A stretch of 64,000 bases of DNA from Bradysia coprophila (taxonomy: Eukaryota; Arthropoda; Insecta; Diptera; Sciaridae), in assembly GCF_014529535.1 (NCBI RefSeq), contig NW_023503555.1, forward strand, positions 7,998,001 to 8,062,000, read 5' to 3'. Below the pieces are notes generated by a model, which did no database searches, had not been told where the DNA came from, and saw only the letters and a list, made by a program, of their open reading frames with translations. Positions 33,313 through 46,012 of the stretch are shown here, piece after piece. The position numbers were made by a program, and so were the translations under genes. Within the stretch, counting starts at the first letter, position 1; each line of letters starts with the position of its first letter.

Positions 33313-36144
33313 TCAGTGTGACGGTAAGATTGCCGTCAATCTGGACACCATTTCACGTGCAATAATTTGTTCTTGTGATGCTGCGTACGCCGACGGTAAG
33401 TTTTTAGTGATGACCATTTTTTGCGGTCGTCCCGAAGCTTCAGTCGTAAAGGTCAAATGATTAATCCGGTCGACGATCGATTCAAGGTGAAGCCGTCGCT
33501 TCTTGTTGACTTTGAATTCAGTGGTTCTCCGATTGGCTCTCATGAATGCCGCCAGTACGGCACAATCCTCGCAAGTACACGGTACACGATCGTTACGAGT
33601 CCAAACCGGAGTCTGATCGGCACTGGCAGCGATTGTTTGCATTTTGCTTAGAAAGTGGTCGGCCACGGCACGCCAACGCTGCGCTAGGACACCGTTTGTT
33701 GTGGACGCTAATTTGACCAGAACAGGTACCATGATTTCGATGCGTTGCCCAGTCAAATGCGGCATTGGATCGTAATCGATTAATCGGTCGGCGAGGGTAC
33801 AAAAATTGTACAGGAATTCGCCATTCGGAAGTCGAGCATAACTAGCGGTTGACTTCGGAACAACGTCTATCAAAGTCAGGCAGACTTTCTTCTTCTCATC
33901 TTTGCCAACAAAATCGGCCGGATGGCCAACCAAGGCATCTAGGACTCTCAAAGCTATTTCTTGTGTAAGACTCTTAAGTCCATTCACCAACTGTTCGCCA
34001 AATGCATCCCAACCATACGTATCGCACAGTTTAACGATCGAATCGACTGACTGTTCTTTGACTTCGAAAGGCAGCGCTGCTAAGTATTCCTTTGGATCCA
34101 AATTCAATCGTTCAGCGAGAGCGCAAAACTTGTACACGAATTCCACCGTCGGATATCGACGACCAAATAGATATCCGAATTGATTTTCGTTCGAGCTCGG
34201 AATACAAGCTATCAACGTCTGGCAAACTTTTTTCTTTTCGTCTTTGCCATCAAGATCGCCCGTATTTCCAACCAATGTATCCACGACTTTCAAAGCCGTT
34301 TCCTGATTGAGTTTTTTGAAACCAATCGCCAGGTGCTCGCTTAATACATTCCATCCATAAGTGTCGCAAAGTGCAGCGACCGGCTCGACGCATTTTTCAT
34401 CGAGTCTAAAGTTCTCTAAGAACTTCTGCAGGACCGGCAGATCATTTAGCGTCGATATAGCTGACAAAAGTGGCAACGAAGGCGGTCCACGTCGCCAACT
34501 CGGCTTCGTAATCAACAGATGAGCCCATCGGAGTAGCTGCTTCTTTTCCGCTTCGTCGTTTCGACCGGCCATTTCGAATTGCTTACATCGGTCGACGAAA
34601 GTGCGTTCGGCTTCGTCGCCTCTCCTTTCATTCATCAAAATGGTAAAAACATTTTCAACGGGGAACACGACAAGCGCTGAATGACGATATGACAGAGTCA
34701 GCGTTGTTCCTTCGTTGCCCGTTTCTTCTTCGTGCCGATCGAACGGTGACACATCACGAAAGCAATGTTTCGAAATCAATTCACCGTCATCGACCGACAT
34801 GGCGGTAAATGATTCTGGTAGGCTGCTGTGTGGTTGTCCGATCATTTCCAAATGTTTGAGACTGTAGCTAATCGCAACATCACCCTCGGCGGACTCATCG
34901 TGCTCAAAAGTTTCGTCGCCTTCCCACGTTTTTTCCAATGTGCCCAATAAAACTAGAAACGGAGAGACAACCGTTAAATAAGCTGAGGACACCCTTATCG
35001 GTAAAGACATCGACTTACCAACCAACGAGTGATGTTTAGCGAATTTAATCAGAGCGTTTGCAACCGATCGGTCCGTTGACTTCAAATTTGTGAACGAAAG
35101 ACTCCGTTCTGTGTACTTGTGCGACAGTCCGTAGACTATCTTGACCGGGCCGGTATTGGTGTTTCGCCATTCGGTGCATACACTCGCCATTTGCATTTCG
35201 ACATCGGACACCATGGGAGCAGTTGGAAGCTCTCGTGAAGCGTCAGTCTCGGTCGTAACCAGATTGTACACTAAGCACATCCGGGTGCCATCCGTAACCG
35301 GTAATATTTCGTGTTTGCAGTCGCAATAGAACGCGGAGAAAAAGGTGGTGTACATGTTGGCCAGCTCCGTATTCGTACTGAAGTCAAGTTTTTTGGTTGT
35401 GTTGTCATGTTCGATGACCAACTGGCCACCGTCAAAGCGCGATGGCAACTGGACCACCAGCGTAGCAAACATTCCGTCCTCCTTCTCGGTGTCTCTGTGT
35501 GGCTTGAAAAACGAACCGCTCTGGTACAGAAGTAATTTGTACAGCGATGCTTTGAATGCGGTTGTGATGGCCATTTCTTGACGTATACGCGCTACCAGAA
35601 CATCGGTAACGTATGCAGTCCACTTCGGATTGATGATCTGACGGAATAAAATGGATTTAATGTCTCGATCCGACGGAAAAGTCGATTCGTTTTACCTCAA
35701 AGTCATCGGGATCCAAATGCCACGAATTTCTGAACGAAGCGTCCACAATTGTTTCGGTGCCCTTTCCGTACGGAGATTGCTTGAAAGCATCAATGATCGA
35801 TGGCAGATCGTCTTCGAACAACGGGAACCGAATTATCTTCTGAGTTTGCTGTGCAACAAAAATCGAAAATTTTCTAAATTGCAACGACCGGCCAAGTTTG
35901 TAATCAGTTTCCATTCACTGACCTTAATGCGGATAACGTGAAGTGGTGCGTCCGATAATGCGCCGGAAATTACAAATTCAGTGGCACCAATGGTCTCGAA
36001 CATTTTCAAGACTTTGCGAAGTCGATGTCTTATCGAAGGTTTGTCATCGTCGTCGTCAGTCGATGAATCTTCGGACTCCTCTGAATCGTCGAAATGACCG
36101 TCGTCGTCATTTTCATGCATTCTGGATCGCTTTGCACGCCACAT
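33313..36144 (-). CDS. 2-oxoglutarate/Fe(II)-dependent oxygenase (prolyl 4-hydroxylase-like), 877-899 aa
   Basis: Exons: 36144-35923, 35848-35696, 35637-33313. The last has an in-frame 66-nt GT-AG interval (35018-34953) that may be an intron, giving 877 residues if removed. The N-terminus is acidic (EESEDSSTDDDDD). The catalytic double-stranded beta-helix is visible as LYQSGSFFKPHRDTEKEDG (His and Asp of the HxD iron motif), then GGQLVIEH, and distal CKHEILPVTDGTRMCLVYNL, where the His and the Arg fit the third iron ligand and the 2-oxoglutarate-binding residue. Downstream there are two copies of a ~105-residue unit (each with LCDTYGW and GKDEKKKVC), then a C-x-C-x2-C segment (PCTCEDC) and a basic end. 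Substrate is unknown. I recall proteins of this long layout mainly from fungi and protists, so transfer is possible but untested. Confidence 0.85.
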
Positions 36145-36644
36145 CTTTGTGTGTGCTAAAACCAAAAAAATTTTGAGGTTACGCAACGTGATCTCTTTCC
36201 ACCAAGCTCAACTCATTTTCACCTATCGGTAATATTTTCACAGCGAAAATATAAATCAAAATTTGAGAATGCAAATAACACGCGGGAGATACAATTACTG
36301 TAACATAAATACAACACGCGGTACTTTTTACATTAAAATTATCATTTGCGATGCCGCAACACTGAGTGAAATAATGAAAGTGTTGAAAGCGGAAAAAGAT
36401 GAATCGAATTTGGTGTCACAGAAATAACAGAAGACGAAGTCAAACAAGCCCCTCAGATGGCATATCAGTTGTTAAAGATCGCGAGTGGGATAATTAATAT
36501 TTGAAAACTATACACCAACACTCGGGTCGAGTACTTTGACTGAATTAATAGTTTTTGAATTTTTTTTTATTTTTGAGTCTTTCATTCCACCCGGCCAAAA
36601 AAAATCGCTCTATCGTCCCACATTACATAAGAGCTGAGACTCTC

Positions 36645-38900
36645 TATACATTAGGGGGGTCGTATTTTCATTTTGTTTTTATTTTAAAAGGCCTGGCCCC
36701 AGGCTGCACTCAGAATTGACCAAGGAATCCGAAACAGCAAAAAAAAATTTAAACGAGCCGTCAGAACAGTCGGAGCGTTTGCTGCGACTGAGCCCCGTAC
36801 AAACCCGTACATCTATTGCGCACGTGACCCTACTTCGTCCGTCGCCCTACTCTTACCGTAAGCCTATTGCGCCCGTAAACGTCGTAAAATTCTTATGCAA
36901 TGTGTACGTCTTAAAAATTGCGCATAGCGCAATTACGAAGCCCCGTACGACGTTCCTTTCAAAAGTAACACAAACTACACTTCCCACTGATCAGTGATTT
37001 TGGAATTATCATTTTCACCTATTTATATTGATTTTACAAAAATCCAAAATAGCGGCCGACGGCCATTTTGTTAGGAGGTGGAAAGTACAACGGCTGCTTT
37101 ACATTCGTTAGTACCTTTCAAACAAAAAAAAATTCATGAAATTCGGTTAAATTTTGCTCGAGATATTAACAAAAAACACCACCTTCACTGTACGGCCGAG
37201 TAGCCACATATAAGCTCACTCCAAGAGACCTAGCTCACGCTCCGGTAAACCGAATTTCATAAACTTTTTTTTTCCCTGATTGGTACGGTCAATACCTATC
37301 TAATAAATCAAAATCCATCTAAATCCGTTTAAATATGACTAACCTACAAGCAAAAACGGCTTGCCGCCCTGTACCTAGTTCACACCAAGGGGTCTAACTC
37401 ACGAGTCGGTCATCCAATTTCCATAAACTTTTTTTTTGTGGATAGGTATTGTAAATACCTTTCATTTGATGTATCACTTACAAGTGTAGCCTTTTAATGG
37501 CCAGAGAAATCTTTGGAAAACGTTAAAGCACTTATGGGGCCCCAGCTCTGGAGGGGTCGACCCAAAATCGCCCATCTTCGAACTTAGCCTCACTATTTCA
37601 ACTACCTTTCAGGGAAAAAAAAATTTTTGAAATCGGATTTGATTTACTCAAGATATTGACGTGACAGACGGACAGACGGACAGAAGGACAGACGGACAGA
37701 CGGACAGACAAAATTTTTATTGCGGATTCGTTATCTATGAACATAGGCAAACACTTTGCCCCTACCGTCTGCTTCGAATTCCATCAATTACACACGGCAT
37801 CGTAATCCTATAAGCCCCTTCGTACTTCGTACGGGGCTAAAAATTCATTTTTCCCATGCCTCTAGGCTGATTTTTGATTTTTGGGGTAGTAGCATGAAAT
37901 TGCACATAATGTTGACAGATATCTCGGGCAGTTGGGAACAGAAGACATTGCTGCTAACTGTAGTGAATAGCTGAGGAGTCCAGCTATGAAATACCATAAG
38001 AACGTTGTTGTTCTTCGCCTTCACTCGGACAGGGTAACTCTGTCAGTGTTCCCAACTAAGACTTTTCGACCAAAAATTTCAACTGTATTTGCAAACAAAA
38101 TCGGCAAATGACGACATAATGCATCGTGTGAGGTATGTCTGAACAGGTAATCTCATAGAGAATCCATTGCAGAGACGTTTTTTGAAAACAAGTTGAAAAA
38201 ACTCACAGGAGCTTTGTTTTTGAAGCCCAAAGTTGGCAATTTTTTGTTAGAATGAAAAAGTTAAATGAACAAAAAAGGTTCTAATCTGGTGAAATTGATA
38301 GTTTTATACCTATTCACCCTAAATAACAATTAGGAGAGCAATAAACGTAAATTCGTCGATTTTTGTTCATTTAACTTTTTCATTCTAACAAAAAATTGCC
38401 AACTTTTGGCTTCAAAAACAAAGCTCCTATGAGTTTTTTCAACTTGTAATCATAAAAATTCTCTGCAATGGATTCTCTATGAGATTACCTGTTCAGACAT
38501 ACCTCACACGATGCATTATGTCGTCATTTGCCGATTTTGTTTGCAAATACAGTTGAAATTTTTGGTTGAAAAGTCTTAGTTGGGAACACTGACAGAGTTA
38601 CCCTGCCCGAGGGAAGGCGAAGAACAACAACGTTCTTATGGTATTTCATAGCTGGACTCCTCAGCTATTCACTACAGTTAGCAGCAATGTCTTCTGTTCC
38701 CAACTGCCCGAGATATCTGTCAACATTGTGAGCAATTTCATGCTACTACCCCAAAAATCAGCCTAGAGGCAAGGGAAAAATGAATTTTTAAATTTTTTTT
38801 TTTGCTGTTTCGGATTCCTTGGTCAATTCTGAGTACAGCCTGGGGTCAGGCCTTTTAAAATAAAAACAAAATGAAAATACGACCCACCCTACTATACATT
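36645..38900. mobile_element. Large foldback element with ~540-bp arms
   Basis: The left arm begins near 36,651 (GGGGGGTCGTATTTTCATTT). The right arm is its reverse complement, ending AAATGAAAATACGACCCACC near 38,890. The arms meet around a loop of about 90 bp (38,275-38,365), next to the inverted pair AAAAAGTTAAATGAACAAAA / TTTTTGTTCATTTAACTTTT. Left-arm continuity is broken by about 1.08 kb (36,754-37,838) that has no counterpart on the right. No transposase ORF is visible. Confidence 0.9.
36754..37838. mobile_element. Repeat inserted in the left arm of the foldback element
   Basis: Present in the left arm and absent from the right, so inserted after the foldback formed. It includes GAGCCCCGTAC near one end and GTACGGGGCT at the other, and a GACAGACG microsatellite (37,672-37,710). 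Parts (ACGTGACCGTACT..., GTACGTCTTAAAAATT and CCGGTAAACCGA-like blocks) are shared with 29,345-29,990, so it is a dispersed family. Confidence 0.7.
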
Positions 38901-38918
38901 CTACTCAATTTTCTGAAT

Positions 38919-39352
38919 CCACGCCATTAGTCGTATAAATTTATACGTCAGAGAGAGCTTTTTTCTCCTTTGTCACGATCTGTCAGTTTTTCATTTTTTC
39001 GATTTAGTATGGAAATGAAAACTAAAATTGAGATATCTTTGCTGTTTTAAGCGGTTTTTCATATTTTTTTGGACCAAAATGTTTTAAAGTGTGTTTGGAA
39101 TCGATTGACATTAACAAAATAATAAAATAGAAAATAGTATTTTCACACAATCTGTTAATGCCAATCGATTCCAAACACATTTTAAAATATTTTGGTTAAG
39201 AAAAAAAAGTGAAAAACCGCTTAAAACAGCAAATATATCTCAATTTTAGTTTTCATTTCCATACTAAATCGCAAAATAGAAAAACTGACAGATTGTAACA
39301 ATGGAGAAAAAAGCTCTGTCTGACGTATAAATTTATACGACCAATGGCGTGG
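38919..39352. mobile_element. 434-bp palindromic element
   Basis: The ends are CCACGCCATTAGTCGTATAA and the reverse complement TTATACGACCAATGGCGTGG. Arms of about 190 bp continue to a short AT-rich loop near 39,115-39,150. It is almost entirely a single hairpin and adjoins the large foldback element. Confidence 0.9.
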
Positions 39353-39473
39353 ATTAGGGCCGATTCACAGTCGCTCGGCTTTGATCGCCGTTTTCAAAAA
39401 AACAATGAAAACCATTTGTGCTTTAAGCACCTCTGTTCACTCACCGTTTACGCTACACCAATGGAAACACAAT

Positions 39474-39494
39474 GAGAGAGAGAGAGAGAGAGAG
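39474..39494. repeat. GA microsatellite
   Basis: About ten GA units, with ACAATGA / TCATTGT-like sequence on either side. Confidence 0.9.
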
Positions 39495-39671
39495 CTTTCA
39501 TTGTTTTGTTTTTTTAAACAATGAATAAACGAAAATTTGAAACGATTGTCGAACTACGATTGTCGTGTCCAGTCGCTGAGTGTTAACGAGTTTTTTAACG
39601 ATGTGATTTGGCAACGGACTAATTGAAACACTAGTACTAGAACTCAACCACAGCGCAAGGCTCTATTAGAA

Positions 39672-39702
39672 TAACAAACACAAACACAAACACAAACACA
39701 AC
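39672..39702. repeat. AAACAC microsatellite
   Basis: Four to five units of AAACAC. Confidence 0.85.
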
Positions 39703-40366
39703 TGTAAAGAGCAAAACTTACAAAGTTGAAATGCCTACGAATGTAAAGAACTAACAGCTGAAATGCCTACAATACTACAGCTTAAATAACTACGAACGTG
39801 AAAAGAAATTTTCACGCACTAGCAGAGCAGTAATGATCTTACCTAACCCAATGGATCATGTAAAGTGAACAAATTGAAGCAAAGAAGTTGTTTCGACCTT
39901 CGGATTCAGGGGCGGTCCGAGGCTAGTAAATTTTCGATTGAACCATAGAGGTAGGGATTAAACAAGTGTTGAAAGTTTACAATGAAAATTTGCCATCTTC
40001 TGATGGAACTTTTGGGCATGAACGGAAAGCAACTGTGAACGTAGCAAGAAAACAGTGAAAATTCAGTCAACATTCAAGCAACAAACAAACAGACAAGCAC
40101 AACAGAAACTTTCACGTTGCACTCACGAAGCCAGCTTAACATGGACGAAGCCACGAAGAACATCGAAATCAGAAGTAGTAATGCGAAAGAATCAGAAGGA
40201 GGAGCTATCCAGATTGGAAAAAGAGTTGACCAGATTTGATGAGAAAATCTACGATGAATGCCACGGAGCGCCCTTCTTTGAAGATCCTGAACGAGTGTAA
40301 ACCCAAATGGACGTTTCGAAAGGAAAATTCTAAGATCAACCATACAAACAGTAAGTGTGAAAATGG

Positions 40367-41066
40367 CAATGACATAATAGTGGGATAGACAGGAATTACG
40401 TAGACGAAATCGTGAAGCAAAAATAAGCTCTGTGTAATATACATTTGAGGCACACACACTTACAATTGCCAATTAATTTTGACAAGTCGGTGAAACTGTT
40501 GTAAACTTTTCAAAATCAATTTTTACCACTTTCAACGATAGCTGCTACTATCAATTACACATAAACTGTTCACTATCTAATTACACACATTTTCTGACAC
40601 ATTTTATAATTTTTGAAAAGAAATGTCCCGAAATTTTAATATTGACGATGCTAGCACTTTTATTATGCGTGACTATACTGACCGTGAAAGTTTATAAATT
40701 CAGCCAACTGATTGAATTCTCCGATCGTTAAGATTTGTAATAAAAAAAATCATTCGATCGAAAAGGAGAAAATCACAAAATTAGTTCAATTTTTAGGACA
40801 ATGAGAGATTGCTTACATGAAATATAAATTTCAGTTCGATAAATATTTAATTTTGAAAGATAGAAATGCTTTAAACCAATTTCGAAGAAAGAGTGAAAAT
40901 GTAAATTTCCTTCGCGCCTACATTTCAAAATAAGTACGAAAATACGTAAGTACCATAAATTTAAGGTACTCACACACACACTTGAATATTTCGTATTTGC
41001 TTTTGCTTCACCGCTAGAACAAAATATTTACATAGAAGGCCTGTCTATCCCACTATTATGTCATTG
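40367..41066. mobile_element. 700-bp hAT-like element with perfect 8-bp target duplication
   Basis: A 27-bp terminal inverted repeat starts CAATGACATAATAGTGGGAT and is repeated exactly at the right as ATCCCACTATTATGTCATTG. The flanks are GAAAATGG at 40,359-40,366 and again at 41,067-41,074. The 8-bp duplication points to hAT. No transposase reading frame is visible in 700 bp, so it is non-autonomous. The perfect TIR and duplication indicate a young insertion. Confidence 0.92.
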
Positions 41067-41208
41067 GAAAATGGAAGTTATTGTTGTAAGTTACAGGAAC
41101 TAGCGTTTTAAAGAATAAATGATTGATGAACAAGAAGAATTTAGTTGCTTATTGTAGAAGTAGCGAGATCAGTATGAAAATTCACTAAGTTAACGACGAG
41201 GACTAAAT

Positions 41209-41384
41209 CACAGCACTGCTCTTATAGTAGCATGAGCATAGAAAATATTCGGAGGCTGATGAAATTGCAGTAGGCACTGCGTTTCTTGTGTATAGAGAGA
41301 TGAAATATGTGAGTAAACATACAATACAAACAACCTTAAGTGGTGGCTTCTCAATTTTGTGTTCATGCTAGGAGCAGTGCTATG
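41209..41384. mobile_element. hAT-like MITE, copy B, with target duplication
   Basis: The left end is CACAGCACTGCTC. The right end is GAGCAGTGCTATG. The direct repeat ACTAAAT (extendable to GACTAAATC depending on where the end is drawn) flanks it at 41,201-41,209 and 41,384-41,392. Interior matches the element at 3,586-3,795. Related single ends lie near 17,498, 41,540 and 41,885. Confidence 0.8.
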
Positions 41385-42051
41385 ACTAAATCGATTTCTA
41401 TTTCAGAAACTCTTCGTAAAAGCTTGTGGATGTTTTGACTTGATCAGTGAATTGACTCTACTAAACCCATGGAGCGGCTATGCTGCACTAAAATATAATT
41501 CTTTTAGTCAAAAATTTCATCAACATTGATTCGACCATAGCACACTACTCCTAGTATTAACACTAGTATGTAAGATGTCAAAATTCCTTCGATTTGTGAT
41601 TCATGTTTACGTGGCGTGCACACTCGAATATGTTGGGTGATTTAACTAACGCCAAGAAAGAATGACTCGTTTCTGTACGAAATGCAAATTCTGATACCAC
41701 CAGCCGAGGGAAAAACCGCTCCGGAAAGTCAAGGCACCTGAAAAGTCGCTATACACGTAAATTCAAAGTTATTGGCTCAGCTTGACTCTCAGCTTCATTA
41801 AAAAGTCACAAAGTCAAGGTACAGCTTTGCTCGAAGTAGTTGTCCTCTTGTCATCATCCTCCGAATGTATTCTATCTTAATGCTAGGTGCTGTGCTATGA
41901 CTTGGGCTATGATTCGACACATTCCGTTTTTGTTAACCAGACATTTTGACACATTTATGATCGAACGTTCTTTGTGTTGAACCAGTAAAACGTAACGTGA
42001 AGACAAAAAATAGTCCCGAAGTCTGGACGACCGATTTTCGCTTATATCAAA

Positions 42052-43725
<1,674 letters not shown>

Positions 43726-43846
43726 GAAAGGGGTGTAAGCGATAAATGCTGCTCCCTCGGCTGCTGCACACACCGAATTAGGAGTGTAGCCAATGGCAGG
43801 AAATTGAATAAGAAATTGGTTTTATGATAAGCATAAAGGATGTTTC

Positions 43847-43852
43847 AATAAA
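43847..43852 (+). promoter_or_regulatory. Candidate polyadenylation signal of zinc-finger paralogue 2
   Basis: AATAAA about 120 nt after the TGA at 43,723-43,725. Confidence 0.55.
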
Positions 43853-45993
43853 GTATCCACACTGGAGGATCAGTGCTGTTACGTTTTATTGGATTTTTCG
43901 ACAGAAATTTATTTTTTGAAAAACGCTTCTTCTTCGCTACAGGAGTGATTATAGAGTTTGCCGAGCGGAACAGACTTGCCGAAGAAATCTTTTCCCAGCT
44001 CATCATTCTGAGTGAAACATTATCAGACAAGACCAAAAAAAAGTGCAATCTCAGTGATCTTTCGCAGGAACGGCATTCCTTAGGTCAAATGAGGTGTATT
44101 GGTACGGCAAGATTTTTCCCAACTTTGCTCCTTGAGAAAATTCCAGGATTTTTCCGCTTTTTTGTCTTCTTTTCTGGACTTTTGGTGTTATCAAGGTGGT
44201 GTAGTACTCAAGGATATTTAGCGGTTTTTTTGCGTTCCCTTCTGGACTTTCGGGATTACTGAGATAGTACTTGGTTTGTTCCTAAGGTTCCATCACACCA
44301 CATGGTTCACCTTCTTCTCAGTTCTAAAACAAATATTTTCAAAATTTTATGAGTCTTTTCTCACACCAAAATAAAGTTTTACCGAAAATGCACCCAAAAA
44401 TTGATTGCTGTTCTGAATAGAGGGACCCTAGGGGAGTTCAAAACAATGGTCCGTTAAGCTGGACTAGATGCTTCCCCACCCCATACATTTTTTTCTTAGT
44501 TGATATCCGACAAAAATATCAAAAGAGGAATTATCAGAAGAGATTAATGTTCTAAATAGCGCGGTTCAATAGATCATCTTCAAGTTACTTTTTCAGACGT
44601 AACCTCACCTAATTCATTGTTCATTCATTTCTTTGACGTGAATGGAATTTCAAGCATCCTTGAAGATCAGCTAAGAGGGGTTTCTTGGTGCATTTATTTA
44701 TGCAATAGAAGCCATGCACTTTCGTCAATGGAATAAGTGCTGACCGAATCCATTTTAAGGTATCCACTTCATATTGGGATTTACATTGAAGTTTCACCTA
44801 TACTCAGGAAAGCTGCGTAATAGCTAACATTCAATGTTGTTCAGACAAAGCTGCAGCTAATTCGAATTTTATTTTAAAATTCCTCGACTCGACGTATACT
44901 TCCTTCTCTACCTGAACTGAAATACCTCTGATGCCTATTTTGACCTTTCTTTGATTATTTTCATTTTCATATGGCCTGAACATAAACCTGAATAATAGTA
45001 ACAGGACCGGACTGGCTTCCTATCGACCCTTCGGCCGACTTATACAAACATTTTTACGTCGGCCCTAATCCATGTGAAAGTGGTGTCGGCCCTTCGTGAG
45101 ATTTTAGATCGCTAAATGTGACCAATCCGGACCTGTAAAGCTTTTCTGGTCAGATTTCGGGACTACTTATAGAAATTTTGTGAAAGAGTTTGTGGCGGAC
45201 CTGAAAGCCGATCTGTCATTTTTGGATGAGCCAGATTCGGGACAGGTGAGACTTACCTATACCTGAGCTTTCCGATCTTTAACTCTCTTCCACTTGTGAG
45301 TTGTGGGTAGTAGAACAGTTTTTGGTGGAAAATAATTTTTTGGTCGGTGACAAACTAACAATAAATTCTCGCGGTGATTTTCAATCGGTTCAATCAAATT
45401 TCGTCAGCAGAGAACACGCCTCCAATCTCCAATCGATAAGTGGTAGAGAGAAACGATAAACTCAATTTTCTATTACATTTTACAAACTTTTTTTTTTATT
45501 TACTTCAAGACAACTCTTTTCTAATCAAGTGTTTACACCACCTTACTATATGTTTTGTTTTTTGTTTGTTTATTTAATTAATTAATCTTAATGTGTAAAG
45601 AACAGAAATTAAATTAATTTTTTTTCTTCATTTTTTTGTCGTAAAATATAGAAATTACGAACCGACGACCAAAGGAATTCAGTTAAATTACTCTGTCGGT
45701 CATTGTGAATAAAACATTTTCATATAAACAAATTCTATAGATGGTCTCCAACTTCAATCATTTTTCTCTTTAATTCTTTCTTCAAAATTAAATTAATTTG
45801 TTGCAATATAAGTGAGAGCATAAATCAGTAAATTGTACGACTCCTAATTCCTATAATTCTATACATTGCCGTACCAATACTCTCTTCCTCTCTTTATCTC
45901 CATATCAATGTTTCACTATGTTAGACCTCCAAATCGAAATGATTGATTCACATTTGGGTTTTCTATTACTTTACAGAGGAAAATAGGTGTGCC

Positions 45994-46012
45994 CCTCTCT
46001 CTCTCTCTCTCT
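45994..46012. repeat. CT microsatellite
   Basis: About nine CT units in otherwise AT-rich DNA. Confidence 0.9.

Larger units (their letters stand above)
36145..42051. other. 5.9-kb transposon-filled spacer
   Basis: It separates the divergent 2OG oxygenase gene and zinc-finger paralogue 2. Listed elements account for about 36,645-39,352, 40,367-41,066 and 41,209-41,384. The segment 39,400-40,366 has a GA microsatellite (39,474-39,494), an AAACAC array (39,672-39,702) and an 81-codon ORF at 40,055-40,300 that I do not recognise. Together with 41,075-41,130, which carries AATAAA, it might be an unknown transcript split by the hAT insertion, but I cannot support a gene. Confidence 0.55.

Noticed and set aside
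40055-40300. 81-codon ORF with a helical Glu/Lys-rich end
   Set aside because: Could be the remnant of an unknown transcript cut by the hAT element, but nothing supports coding.
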